Part shown: piece after piece, positions 12,343 to 22,001 of the stretch
Position numbering within the stretch: position 1 is the stretch's first letter
How the letters are laid out: every line of letters begins with the position of its first letter
DNA from: Colletes latitarsis
Taxonomy: Eukaryota > Arthropoda > Insecta > Hymenoptera > Colletidae
Length of the DNA: 64,000 nucleotides
Direction: 5' to 3'
Assembly: GCF_051014445.1 (NCBI RefSeq)
Contig: NC_135141.1
Location: 14,632,001 to 14,696,000 of the forward strand
Notes under the pieces: generated by a model
What the model was told of the DNA's origin: nothing
What the model saw: the letters and a program-made list of their open reading frames with translations, nothing else
Database searches by the model: none
Made by a program: the position numbers and the translations under genes

Positions 12343-12732
12343 CGAAACGATTAAAAACAGCTTAACGCTATATACGGACCTCGTCTCTTCCAACAAAAAG
12401 ATATCCACCTCCCCTCACACCAAGGAATAACTGGCAACGCACAAGCTGATTCGAGGGCCACAGAAGCAGTCACCCTCCAAATGGAACAACACCCAATCCC
12501 TATCCCACTGCAAGAAATTATACATCACGAAAAAGGAAAAATTAAATGGAAATCGAAGCTATAAAAAATCCATAGTCTAGTTACAAATTTAATTGCGAGT
12601 TAACACATGAATTTCTGAAGACCCTCCCTTCAGTGCACCATCTTTTATATAAACAATCCTAACACGGCTGAAGAGCATGTAAGAAACACCATAGAATTTC
12701 TTAGAGAAACCAACCTCTTCCACAAAATCTAA
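12343..12732 (+). pseudogene. Non-LTR retrotransposon fossil: RNase H tail and C-terminus
   Basis: One plus-strand frame reads LPSHQGITGNAQADS from about 12409. This is the C-terminal signature of the ribonuclease H domain found at the end of many insect non-LTR retrotransposon polyproteins (SHxGIxGNExAD). Here the usual glutamate is alanine and the tryptophan normally before the PSH is lost. The frame stops at 12562-12564. In the same phase, past further stops, it resumes as VRNTIEFLRETNLFHKI and ends at TAA 12730-12732. That is typical of the extreme C-terminus of such polyproteins in ants and bees. The reverse transcriptase and endonuclease are absent, so this is a 5'-truncated dead copy. 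Identity of the RNase H remnant is fairly secure from the motif; the clade is not determined. Confidence 0.75.
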
Positions 12733-12968
12733 AACCAACACAGAAACCCGTCGCTAATGACCACGATGTCGATGCGACGTAAAACTTTATATAAAAAAAG
12801 AAATATGTCGTAAAGTCGAACAGAAATAATCGAGAACAGGAAGTGAGTAAAAAATAAGTCGCAAGAGAACGGGGGTGTAACGAGAAAGGAACAAGGGAGA
12901 GATCGAGGATCGATTGTATCGATTATTTTTCATCTTGCACCCTGCTCCCCGAGTCTTTATTGTGACAG

Positions 12969-13266
12969 CGCCTCATTGTCGTCCACTTCTGGAAAATTGC
13001 GCACCATGAATGCGCCTTTAAGATCACCGGGGTCAGTGGATCTTCTCTCTGATCCTTCGGGATCCCTTATGCAGAGACTCCGTGAGAAGATCGCCGAGGA
13101 TCGACGCGACATCGAACACCGCCAGGATTTCGCCTCCCTTTTTCATTCAGCTGCGTCTCCAAGATCCTTGATCTCGTTTCCAGGACAATCGCCGAGGATT
13201 TTCCAACATTTCTTAACGACGTTCCATCGCCACGCGTGCACGATAGTTGTACGAAAACAATTATAG
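12969..13266 (+). CDS. Possible internal or terminal coding exon, unrecognised
   Basis: A pyrimidine-rich tract followed by TTATTGTGACAG (ending 12968) could be a splice acceptor. The frame that follows is open for about 98 codons to TAG at 13266. Its first 55 or so codons look protein-like: RSPGSVDLLSDPSGSLMQR, then a charged, probably helical stretch EKIAEDRRDIEHRQDF. An alternative end is a donor-like GTGAGA after CTCC near 13082. I do not recognise the protein. No continuation could be found on the plus strand nearby, and the only better-supported exon in the window is on the other strand. It may equally be chance in a GC-richer patch. Confidence 0.22.
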
Positions 13267-15988
13267 TTCCACGGGCTAGTGAAATTGTTTAAACGGTGGA
13301 CGTGCCTATCTCTCTTAGGAAGAAATAAAATACACAAGATTCTCGACTCGCCGACATTATTTTATGAAGATAATTTAAACCCTATCCGTTGAGATTTTAA
13401 TTGGTCGGTTAAGTGGAAACGGAACATCGATCGCCATTAAATTTTTAGGTCCGAACGCTAATACAATTTCTGTTCCATTTCGATGAAAAAAAGATCGAGT
13501 TTCTCGAAAGTTTCGCAGACTAGCTTCGAAGCGGAACCGGTCATCAATAGCTCGGAAAGCTCGAGAATGACTCCAAGAAAGTGCTTTTCAACGACGCGAC
13601 AGAAATGTGTTTCGACCTTTTATTGCGACGGGTTCGTTTTATTGAACGTAAATATAATCACGATGTATGCAACCGGCTATTAAACCGACCAAATTGTATA
13701 ATAATTTGAAAAGAACAAGTTCGTCGAGGTTTTTTAAATTTGTATGCCTTCTCTGCCGATTATACTGTTTATTACCATCCTTTATGTTTTTATAATTAAC
13801 AGCCAACCGGAAACAGTATGCGGTATAATTTTATCAATTCCACATAATACTTGTCTACCAGAGGTACATTCGATGATCAAAATATCGTTCGAAAAAATAG
13901 CTCATAATTAGTTTTCGTGCCCCCTTTTTCATATTCTTAAATTCTTCGTTCCCTTTTATCCTTACACGATTATATTAAATATTTACTTTGTTTTTTAAAA
14001 GAATAAATACGAATGTAATTAATTTATTCCTGAAGAGGACCTGAATAGCAAACGTTAAACTAAATTAAATTCCTTCTTGTAACTGAAAAAGGAAAATCTC
14101 GAAGCAACCGAACCAATCATATTACCGAATAAAACAAAGCCACGTTTCTCATGTTTAACTTTCATGAATTGAAATTAACAACAATAAGTACACAATTCAT
14201 TGCTGAATACAGTTAGAAGTTCGCGTTGAAACATAATTGTTTTTCAAATCGCCGTAATAATATTAATGTCAAAATCGTAGAACATCGTTAATTAAGATTA
14301 ATTATTAAGTATAAACGAGAAAATTAAAAAAACTTGTAATAAATACGCTTCTTTCAAGTATTGTATTTGTATTTGCCGTTTTTAAGCGACAAAGCGTTCG
14401 AAAGCGGAGTAACAGGGGATGGTTTAAAAAATTTAATTAGGACAAACAAAATAAAGCAACGAATCTAGCTATAGAAGTCGAACGAAGTCCCTTTCGTGAA
14501 AAATATGAAAAATGAACCGTACTCTGTCGGAGCAAAAGTCGCGAATTCGAATCGAATCCGAAACTTGGGATTCGATTTCGGATCGAAAGTTCCGCAGCGT
14601 AACGAAAACGAAGTGCATCTGTTCTTTAACCGCGACAGAGTTTTATCGCGAACAGAATTCGAGACGAGCTCTGCGAGAAAACGCGCGTCGAATAAAATTT
14701 TCAATCAATTTTAAGAGCGTCAAAAAATCGGAGGAGTTCGGCAGACGCGACCTTCTTAGAATTTCTCGCTAGATTTTATCTTTTCAAAATTTTAATGCTT
14801 ATCTAGTTGTTGACTACTACTGTTTGGCAGATTAAGTTTTTTCCTTGTTTCCTCATATTTTCGACACTGTGTTAGATAACATTCTTGATTAGTAGGGTCA
14901 CATTGCAGTTTCCGTCGTCTTATCAATATTTACAAAATCACCCTAATTGGGTAAGTAAGTACGAGCATGTCAGATAGATTTTCAAAGCTGTTTCTCTCGA
15001 TAATGATAGATCGAATAAAATTGTTTGCACGAAGATTCACCCTTTCATTATTAAACTGTACTCAACATCCTCCACATTAATATTAGATCGTAATTACCGA
15101 AGTTTTTGATGGCTTCCAGCAGACGATCGTCACGAGGAAAAATTTTCATAAGACTCTGCGTAAGAAGACTAAAAAACATTACCGAAGATTGCGAGGCACA
15201 CATTGAAATGAGAATATGGAAGCTTTGAAAAGTAATAATTGAAGAGGAAGGCGAAAAGGTCGTTCGATAAATATTCAATCAACGTCACTTTTGTGTTAGC
15301 TCTAATAATATCTGAATTCTTTTTTCCCCGACACGTGCACCGAAAACTTGTATACACAGGGTGCGTGTTATTCACGTGGCGTTCCATTCAAATTTCCGGG
15401 GCAGATTTCAACGCGAATCTGCGCGTATCGATTAAAGTTTAACCCCGAAAGGTCCCCGAAGAGAAACCGGGGCCTTCCAAGCAACAGGGAAGACTCGCGA
15501 GAGTTTCGTTAATGAAACTAAGCGCGGCCGTAGTATGACGAATTGTGAAACACGCGCGGTAAATGTTTGAGTTTAGGCGTTTGGGTTCGATGCAATATCC
15601 GTTAGAATTTCCGAGAATGTCGCTGGTTCTCAAGGCGTTCTGGGAAACACGTGTTTAAGTCGTGGACACACAATGAGACACTCGTAAAGTCCCTGCCAGG
15701 CAAAAACTGTAGCACACCACCTGCTGCGACACTAAACGTAACGAACGCAATTTCGGAAATGTTTTGCGACCGTTGGATCGCCGTTTGAACCTTCAAAAAT
15801 CTGCTGGCCACGTGGGTGTTCGATGCTCAGAAATCCATCGACTTTCCCGCTCGACACATTTTTCAACCCTCAAACTTTTACCTATTTCTCTCTATACAAA
15901 CTTCCATCGTAGTCGAAATCAATATTTTTAATATTTTCGACCATTCCCTAGTAGTCTTTTTTCACAATAATACTGTGCAACTTAGAAT
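13267..15988. other. No gene recognised
   Basis: Mostly AT-rich sequence with a GC-richer, CpG-bearing patch around 14480-14770 and another around 15340-15840. Short frames on both strands (60-95 codons) overlap each other and show no domain. If the exon at 18326-18529 is real and its gene runs leftwards, this is probably intron. Confidence 0.45.
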
Positions 15989-16562
15989 AAAAATTATGTC
16001 GAGAATAGCGGAAAATGTGTCGCGTGTCTTTACTCTTACACGCCATTTTCTATTACTAACGCAATCTTTATTCCAGATTAAATTTTACTATTTCGAGATT
16101 TAATTAATCAAGATGTATTATTATCGTTATAATGAATTTCTTTATAATTTGCAATCTACAATGAGATTATTATAATTAACGATCGAGTCGATTGACGATG
16201 AACAAAAATTTCAATCTACAATGATTCAGACAAAATTGCCTTTTTGTACGGTAAATATATGCTAATTCTTTTGGCTAATATTCCGTCTAACAAGAAATAA
16301 AAAAAAATTATGTTGAGAATAGCGAAAAATGTGTCGCGTGTCTTTACTCTTACACACCATTTTCTATTACTAACGCAATCTTTATTCTGGATTAAATTTT
16401 ACTATTTCGAGATTTAATTAATCAAGATGTATTATTATCGTTATAATGAATTTCTTTATAATTTGCAATCTACAATGATTCAGACAAAATTGCCTTTTTG
16501 TACGGTAAATATATGCTAATTCTTTTGGCTAATATTCCGTCTAACAAGAAATAAAAAAAAAT
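15989..16562 (+). repeat. Two-copy direct duplication (~250-310 bp)
   Basis: The copies share AAAATTATGTxGAGAATAGCG, TTACTCTTACACxCCATTTTC, TTGCAATCTACAATGA and TTGCCTTTTTGTACGGTAAA, and each ends in CCGTCTAACAAGAAATAAAA. The first copy (about 15989-16299) holds an extra segment of about 60 bp between two CAATCTACAATGA motifs, which itself looks like a small internal duplication. The second copy (about 16300-16562) lacks it. The shared parts are nearly identical, so the duplication is recent. Confidence 0.85.
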
Positions 16563-18319
16563 GTGTGTCTCATGCATGTTTTCTATTATTCTCTATAACT
16601 ACAGAGCGCTTGGAAACGTAATAACGTGGACGATTAGCAAACTTACAAATTATAAAAAATTAAATCAACCTAATCAAAATATTCAAATAGATTCGAGTAA
16701 ATATTTCGTCAACTTCTTACTTTCCATTAAATATTACTTTGTGCAGATTTTATTAAATCTAAGCATTAAATTGATCGATTAAGTAGATAGATTTGTATAT
16801 TAATATATGTACACATAGTGATCGTAAAAAGTAACAGATTTCAGTTAAGAATAAATTCTACAATTTCATGCGAAGAATTTATGACAAGGTGCTGTAGAAT
16901 TAAACTTGGCGTAATTTAAATTCTATTTCACACGAGCCTAAACTTCCATGAAATCTGTTCCAAGGAGATCATATAAAACCGTACACAATTCCTTTCGAAA
17001 CCGAGACTTTACATTCATCATTAAAATACAAATGAAATAATTCGTATAAGATAATTTTATTATTTCTGCAGATTTATGTAACCTAAACGTTTATATTTCG
17101 ATTTAGCGAGCATAGTAAGACTTAACGCTCATCTGTTTAATACTGCGATTCGTTTCAACGCGCTTCATAGAAAATACATGCGTTCAGTTATTAAATACAA
17201 TCGCCTGTTACGCAAAAAGCGCCTCTTCCTTGTAACCGGAAATGCAGACGATTAGTAGCGAAAATCAACTATTTAAAATCAACTTGTTGATTTGCGACGA
17301 AAGTCTATAATAAAGTGGTTAATTTTGATCGTCGAATTAACTTGATTAAGTTTATTAAACTGCATTCTATATTTCTGCATAACTAGTTGTGTTCGAATCT
17401 TTGTTTACACTAGCGAATGTTCGTCTGAAATTAAACATAACGCATGTGCGTAATACTTAAATATAACGATTTCTATTTCGAGATTTATGTTTTGTTTTTT
17501 CCTCCATATACACAGTATCTGTTTCGATTGATTACGGTAAAATGCCGTTGAAAAAGATAATGTTACAAAAAAAATTGTTTAATATAGAGGAAAACGTTAC
17601 GCGACATACGTCCTCCTCCGTATCAAACAACTTTTGTAAAAGATATTTTATCTTATTTAATTAAAAACGGACACTCCGTATAGCGTAACAGGAAAATTTA
17701 GGTATTCCGAGCGGACACATGTTTTTTTAGAATACAGTATGTTTTTAAGTTTATCAAGCACAATCTTCCTAATTTCCTCTTTGTAATATCAGCGTATATT
17801 TGTATAATCTTATTCGAAACTTTATCTTTTATTTTCCAATTTCCATCGACATTTGTATTTCAAGGTTTCTTTCAGATTTGTATTATCCGATAATTTAATC
17901 GTGTTCTAAGTAAAGGAATACTAGCTAGTCTAAAAACTGATGATAAAAAATGAAAAACGCAAAGAAGAAACGTTTCCAGAAATAGAAAGTGAAATTGGTA
18001 CAGTCTTCACGCGTTCGCCTATCCTCATCCTTAACCCTTCCAACTTCAAAGACCGTATCCCGAGCAAAGTGAAACTATCTTTCGAAAACACTCCGTGTAC
18101 CCGCGCGACTAAAATTCTATCCCTTCGAAATCGAGATCCTGTGTACCATCGATTATCCCTGCCGCAGGGAAATTTCGTTTCGTTGTTTACGAAAGTTTCG
18201 AAGAAAAAAAAGAAAAAAAGTCCCGCGTGTAGCGGGCCACGTTTGCAACGTTGTGGCGAGCGTTCGGTCGGGTAGTTCCGGTGGCGACGGAGTAACCTTG
18301 AAAGAAAGGAAATCTAGTC
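16563..18319. other. AT-rich DNA, probably intronic, no gene recognised
   Basis: This is AT-rich sequence without repeats of note. It lies immediately downstream, in the sense of the minus-strand gene, of the donor at 18320-18325, so it would be the start of its first intron. A 111-codon plus frame (17940-18275) runs through a poly-lysine stretch and has no domain; I take it as chance. Confidence 0.45.
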
Positions 18320-18325
18320 CTTTAC
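18320..18325 (-). other. Splice donor GTAAAG
   Basis: On the minus strand the exon ends AAG and is followed by GTAAAGGAC, a good match to the GTRAGT donor consensus. It decides the 3' end of the exon at 18326-18529, because the open frame otherwise stops only four codons later. Confidence 0.55.
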
Positions 18326-18529
18326 CTTGTCGTCGTCGTGCGGGGTGGGCGGCGTGGGCGGTGTGTACATGCGGGGCGCGTAGTCGCCGATCGAGGAAGC
18401 GCCACCGGTGGAGGAGCCTTGGCTCCTCGGCGGGCTGAGGTCCGGGATGGCCGCGTGATAGTCCTGGAGACCGGTCGGTATCATCCCCGTGGGCATCACG
18501 GGACGGTACTCCATCGCGCGCACTTCCAT
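18326..18529 (-). CDS. First coding exon of an unidentified host gene
   Basis: The exon starts at ATG 18529, in the context CACCGTGATGG with G at -3 and +4, and runs 68 codons. It ends with PPTPPTPHDDDK directly before a consensus donor, AAG/GTAAAG (donor 18320-18325), in phase 0. An in-frame upstream ATG-like start at 18565 would add 12 residues, but its context is poorer. The peptide is proline, serine and glycine rich, with MEVRAMEYRPVMPTGM at the N-terminus and DLSPPRSQGSS in the middle. It has no signal peptide, membrane segment or folded domain. Such low-complexity starts are common in developmental transcription factors and RNA-binding proteins, but I cannot name the gene. The CpG-rich setting, start context and donor together make a real exon likely. 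Later exons were not found in the 18.3 kb to its left, which implies a long first intron. Confidence 0.6.
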
Positions 18530-20180
18530 CACGGTGTCCTTCTTCGAAGGTCCCCTGCGCACCACCGGTCCACTGCCGTGACGTTAGCAGCGTTTCTGTC
18601 TTCGTCGTCGCGATGGCCCGCGAACCTCGATGGAGACTCGACCTTGAGCTGTCCGTCCCTCGCTCTCGAAAGTCTCAGCTGCGACCTTGTCGGACGCGGC
18701 GGTCGAGCACGGTCCCACGTCTCATAACACAACCGAATCTAGGGAGCGAAACCGCGGGAGAAGAGGACGATTCCTGTCTCGCACCACACTCTTTGCCGAC
18801 GGTTCCGAGTCTCACTTCATCCGGACGAACCTACGGTCTAACAACCACCAATCATCTATTCGCGGCTGCTGTTTCGTTCCTGTCACCCATCCGATAAGAC
18901 GAATCTCGAGGAGGAACCACACCGGGGTGTTTACGTGTGCGCGCGTACGGACGGCTTCGTTTGTCTCTTTCTCTCCCCCTTGGAGGAACGCGAGAGAAGA
19001 AGAGCGGACACACGGATAAGATCGGTGGAAGGTTTCTCGGCAGATCTCGGGGCACACTCACTGATGGATGCGTTTCGGTACCTCAGGGTGATGTTCACCC
19101 CTTGGCTACTTTTTGCCGACTGAATGTTTTGCGCCGCCGTGGCGGCCCTCGGAGCGGCTGGAGCGTGCACTACCCCCACCCCGGTCAACTGAAACCGAGT
19201 ACGAGATCGTCGCGTCGCTGTCGCGCGCGAGCCTTCTCTCGCTCCCTCCTCGTCGCGCCTCGACTCCCCACCACGCGACGTTTCTCGCTCCAGAGCCGGC
19301 GGAGGGACGGAGAGAGCCCGAGGCTCGGAGCAACGAGTGGGAGAGGGAGGCGAGAACGAACTAGGCGCATACGTGAGAGGGGCACAGAGGGATAATTAAG
19401 CGGGCATATCGCGTCCTCCGTATGCCTCGATCTCCCTTTCTCTCGCTCTCTTCCCGTTTAGCCTCGCCCCGTCTCTCTCCCATATCCCCTCCACTGACAC
19501 TGTTCCCTTCTAGGCGCTCTTTTTCTCTGTCTCTTTTACCCTCGCCGCCGAGACGGAGCGTCTATTTTGTGTCCGGGTGCAGGGTTCTTCTGTTGCTCGA
19601 AAATCTCCTTCTTTTTCCCCTCCAGTTTTTTTTTCACGACGTATGTGCACACCCGGGGAGAGAGCCGGTGAAAGGATTTCGAGCTGACGATTCGCTTTTT
19701 TCTTCCGCCTAGTAGTGCTTTTTATCCAAGTCTCGCGCGTAACGACGAATCTCGTTAATTACGCGATAAATGTCGCTAATCTTCGATCGAATTAATCACC
19801 ACCAAGCGGCGAACTGTTAAATCCCGTTTGGAAATTTCGGGGTCCGATTTCGAGGTCCCGAGCGTCGACCGAAGAGGGAGTCGGCGTCAATATTGGCTTT
19901 AAAGGACCGTCGTGGTAAAATTGATATTGCTTAAATAAGAGGGAAGGTTCCAGGAGGGGGTTAATTAAGCGGGAACGTCAGCTACTCTTCTCTCTTCTGT
20001 TTCGCTCGGCTTGGTCTCTTCTGATGCTCCTCCTCCCTTTTTTCACCCTTCGTCCGCTGATGGCTTATTTTATCAAACGAAGCCTGTGAAGACCGTCGTC
20101 GCTCACCCGCGGGAATAATCGAACGACGAAATTCTCCTGTTTTCTATCGCCGCGCTGGGGATTCACGTGTCGGAGTCGGA
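18530..20180 (-). promoter_or_regulatory. CpG-dense 5' region and probable promoter/5'UTR of the minus-strand gene
   Basis: Between about 18230 and 20180 the DNA changes to GC-rich, CpG-dense sequence with many GA/CT-rich runs such as GAGAGGGAGGCGAGAACGA (near 19340) and CTCTCTCCC. These are typical of insect promoters. On the minus strand, initiator-like TCAGTT (19187-19192) and TCAGTC (near 19118-19123) are present. Neither has a good downstream promoter element or TATA box, so the start site is not fixed. The many 60-150 codon frames on both strands here are a by-product of high GC content and I do not call them genes. Confidence 0.4.
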
Positions 20181-20190
20181 AGGAGTGTAA

Positions 20191-20698
20191 CCCTTAAATG
20201 CATGATGATGTATATGTACATCAGTGTTTTCTTCCTTACATAATTTCTAAACGGTAATTCAAACACAGTATTTTTTACTTTTAATAGGTGCTAAAAATAT
20301 CTATCTTAGTTTTTGAACGCAAACTTTCATGATATGGCAGTTCACTTTTTTAACTGACAAAATTTGGCAGTTTGGCGCAACACTTTCAAATACACACTTT
20401 GGCGGTGAAATTGTAATTTCATTTTAGTGGATACTAAATAGTATTATTACGTGCAAAAAGTCATTCACTGCAGTAAGCCTAATTCGAAGACAATCGTATA
20501 ATAGAATAGTACTTAGGGTACATTATTAATAGTAACTGTAATGCATACTGATGTAGATCTACATCAGTAAGTTTTCTTTATAAAAATATACTTTTTAGAA
20601 AAAAAAAATTTTTCTTTATTTTTCCCTTAATCTATGTTTAATTATCTACCTGTTTCAATTTATTGTATTTAAAAAGGAAAAATCATGCATTTAAGGGG
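20191..20698. mobile_element. MITE with TAA flanks (PIF/Harbinger-like)
   Basis: The left end CCCTTAAATGCATGAT is matched by the inverted right end ATCATGCATTTAAGGGG, which has one extra G. TAA lies directly outside both ends (20188-20190 and 20699-20701). A 3-bp TAA target duplication is the hallmark of PIF/Harbinger elements, so that class is the best guess. The interior (about 508 bp in all) is AT-rich and non-coding, with the small palindrome CTGATGTAGATCTACATCAG. Confidence 0.65.
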
Positions 20699-20779
20699 TA
20701 ATATAGAATTTACACAGGTTCTTTCAAAAATACACGTAAATTCAGAACTTTAATCTAAAATACTTTTCGAACTGCTTAA

Positions 20780-20913
20780 CACTAGCTTTACGGACACTCG
20801 TTGCGCATGTTTTTATTATAATTCGCTATGTTGACAGTGTATTTGCAACAATTTCAATTCAACATAAATTGCTAACAAATAATATCTACGAGTCCCATAA
20901 CGTAAACCTAGCG
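20780..20913. mobile_element. Short piggyBac-type MITE with TTAA flanks
   Basis: The left end is TTAA then CACTAGCTTTACGG. The right end is ACGTAAACCTAGCG then TTAA, inverted relative to the left with a few mismatches. The body is only 134 bp. It shares CGAGTGTCCGTAAA-type and CAATTCAACATAAATTG-type sequence with the longer MITE at 25104-25321, so the two are family members. Confidence 0.75.
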
Positions 20914-21997
20914 TTAACATCGAATTTCATCGAAAATATCAGGTGTTCTCCAAATGGCCCCACAAGTAAAAATGATTCTGGTTTCAAAACCACACAGAAC
21001 TTTAAATTATTAACAAATCGTACGATCGGTGATGTTGCTGACGAGAATATTTTCTTTAACCAATCATATGGTAATACAATTGTTCGTAACTTGAGAATTA
21101 AGGAGATATGTCGTGTGACGTTTTCTACTTCTTTTAGCTCCTTAAATATTTCCACGTACTTCCGAAGCACCCTGTACAGAAAAGAGGATGGCAGCTCGAA
21201 GTAAAAACATTTTACTTTTCGCAATGTAAGAAACGCATTCCGCGAAGAGCAGAGATTTTTCTCGCTTTTTTTATTCTCGTTTAAACAATAGAGACGGTGT
21301 TACGTGACTCTACGAGAAAAGAAGACATCGTTGAATCGCAAGATCAGTGGAGACTAATCCAATGACGTGCTCATTAATACAGTTACGTGTAAATTCCCGA
21401 GCGTTGCGGTATCGATCAGGTATCGGAGTAGTAGTCATTGGTATTTGCAGAATGTACTGTTGACATCGATAGAATTTAAACATTAAGTATTTATCATTGA
21501 ATCTTCGACAAGACAACTGTGTAGCTGGCCTGGTACCATCGGTCAGCTGAGAGACAATGCTTGATACCTTTGTTGTCGGTCAGTTGGGTTTACCCGCAAC
21601 ACCATAACTAGTTTTATTTCTCATGTCTATTATAAACAGCTATTAATCTTGATGCGATTTACATGCATCGATGCCCCTGGCGTATGTCTCGATAAGTCTT
21701 AAACCGTTCGTAATCATTCCATTCAATGGATTGATAGAGGATGATCAATTCCTGACGTAAATGTATCGATAGTATCGAAACACGTCCCAGTCCCATCGCT
21801 ATATAATGCTACTACTCTTAGATGAAACTTTAAGCTGTATTTTCGCGTGACATTGAATGTCACATCTGTCATCTTAAGAACTGAATTATACTTCTTTTAT
21901 ATTGTCTATTTATTCTATTACTCTCTGTATGAATAATTTCTCTCTAAACGTAAAGAGTTTCTAAAATTACATTGATTGATGCCACGTTGCTTAGCAA
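20914..21997. other. No gene recognised
   Basis: Two overlapping frames of about 111 codons, one on each strand (20869-21204 plus, 20886-21224 minus), start inside the MITE and show no domain. The rest has short frames only. The sequence GTCGGTCAGTTG near 21577 is not part of any repeat I can see. Confidence 0.4.
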
Positions 21998-22001
21998 TAT
22001 A

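Noticed and set aside
18530..19395. Arginine-rich frames up to 152 codons upstream of the exon
   Set aside because: They occur in all frames of the CpG island and change character from frame to frame, as expected of non-coding GC-rich DNA.
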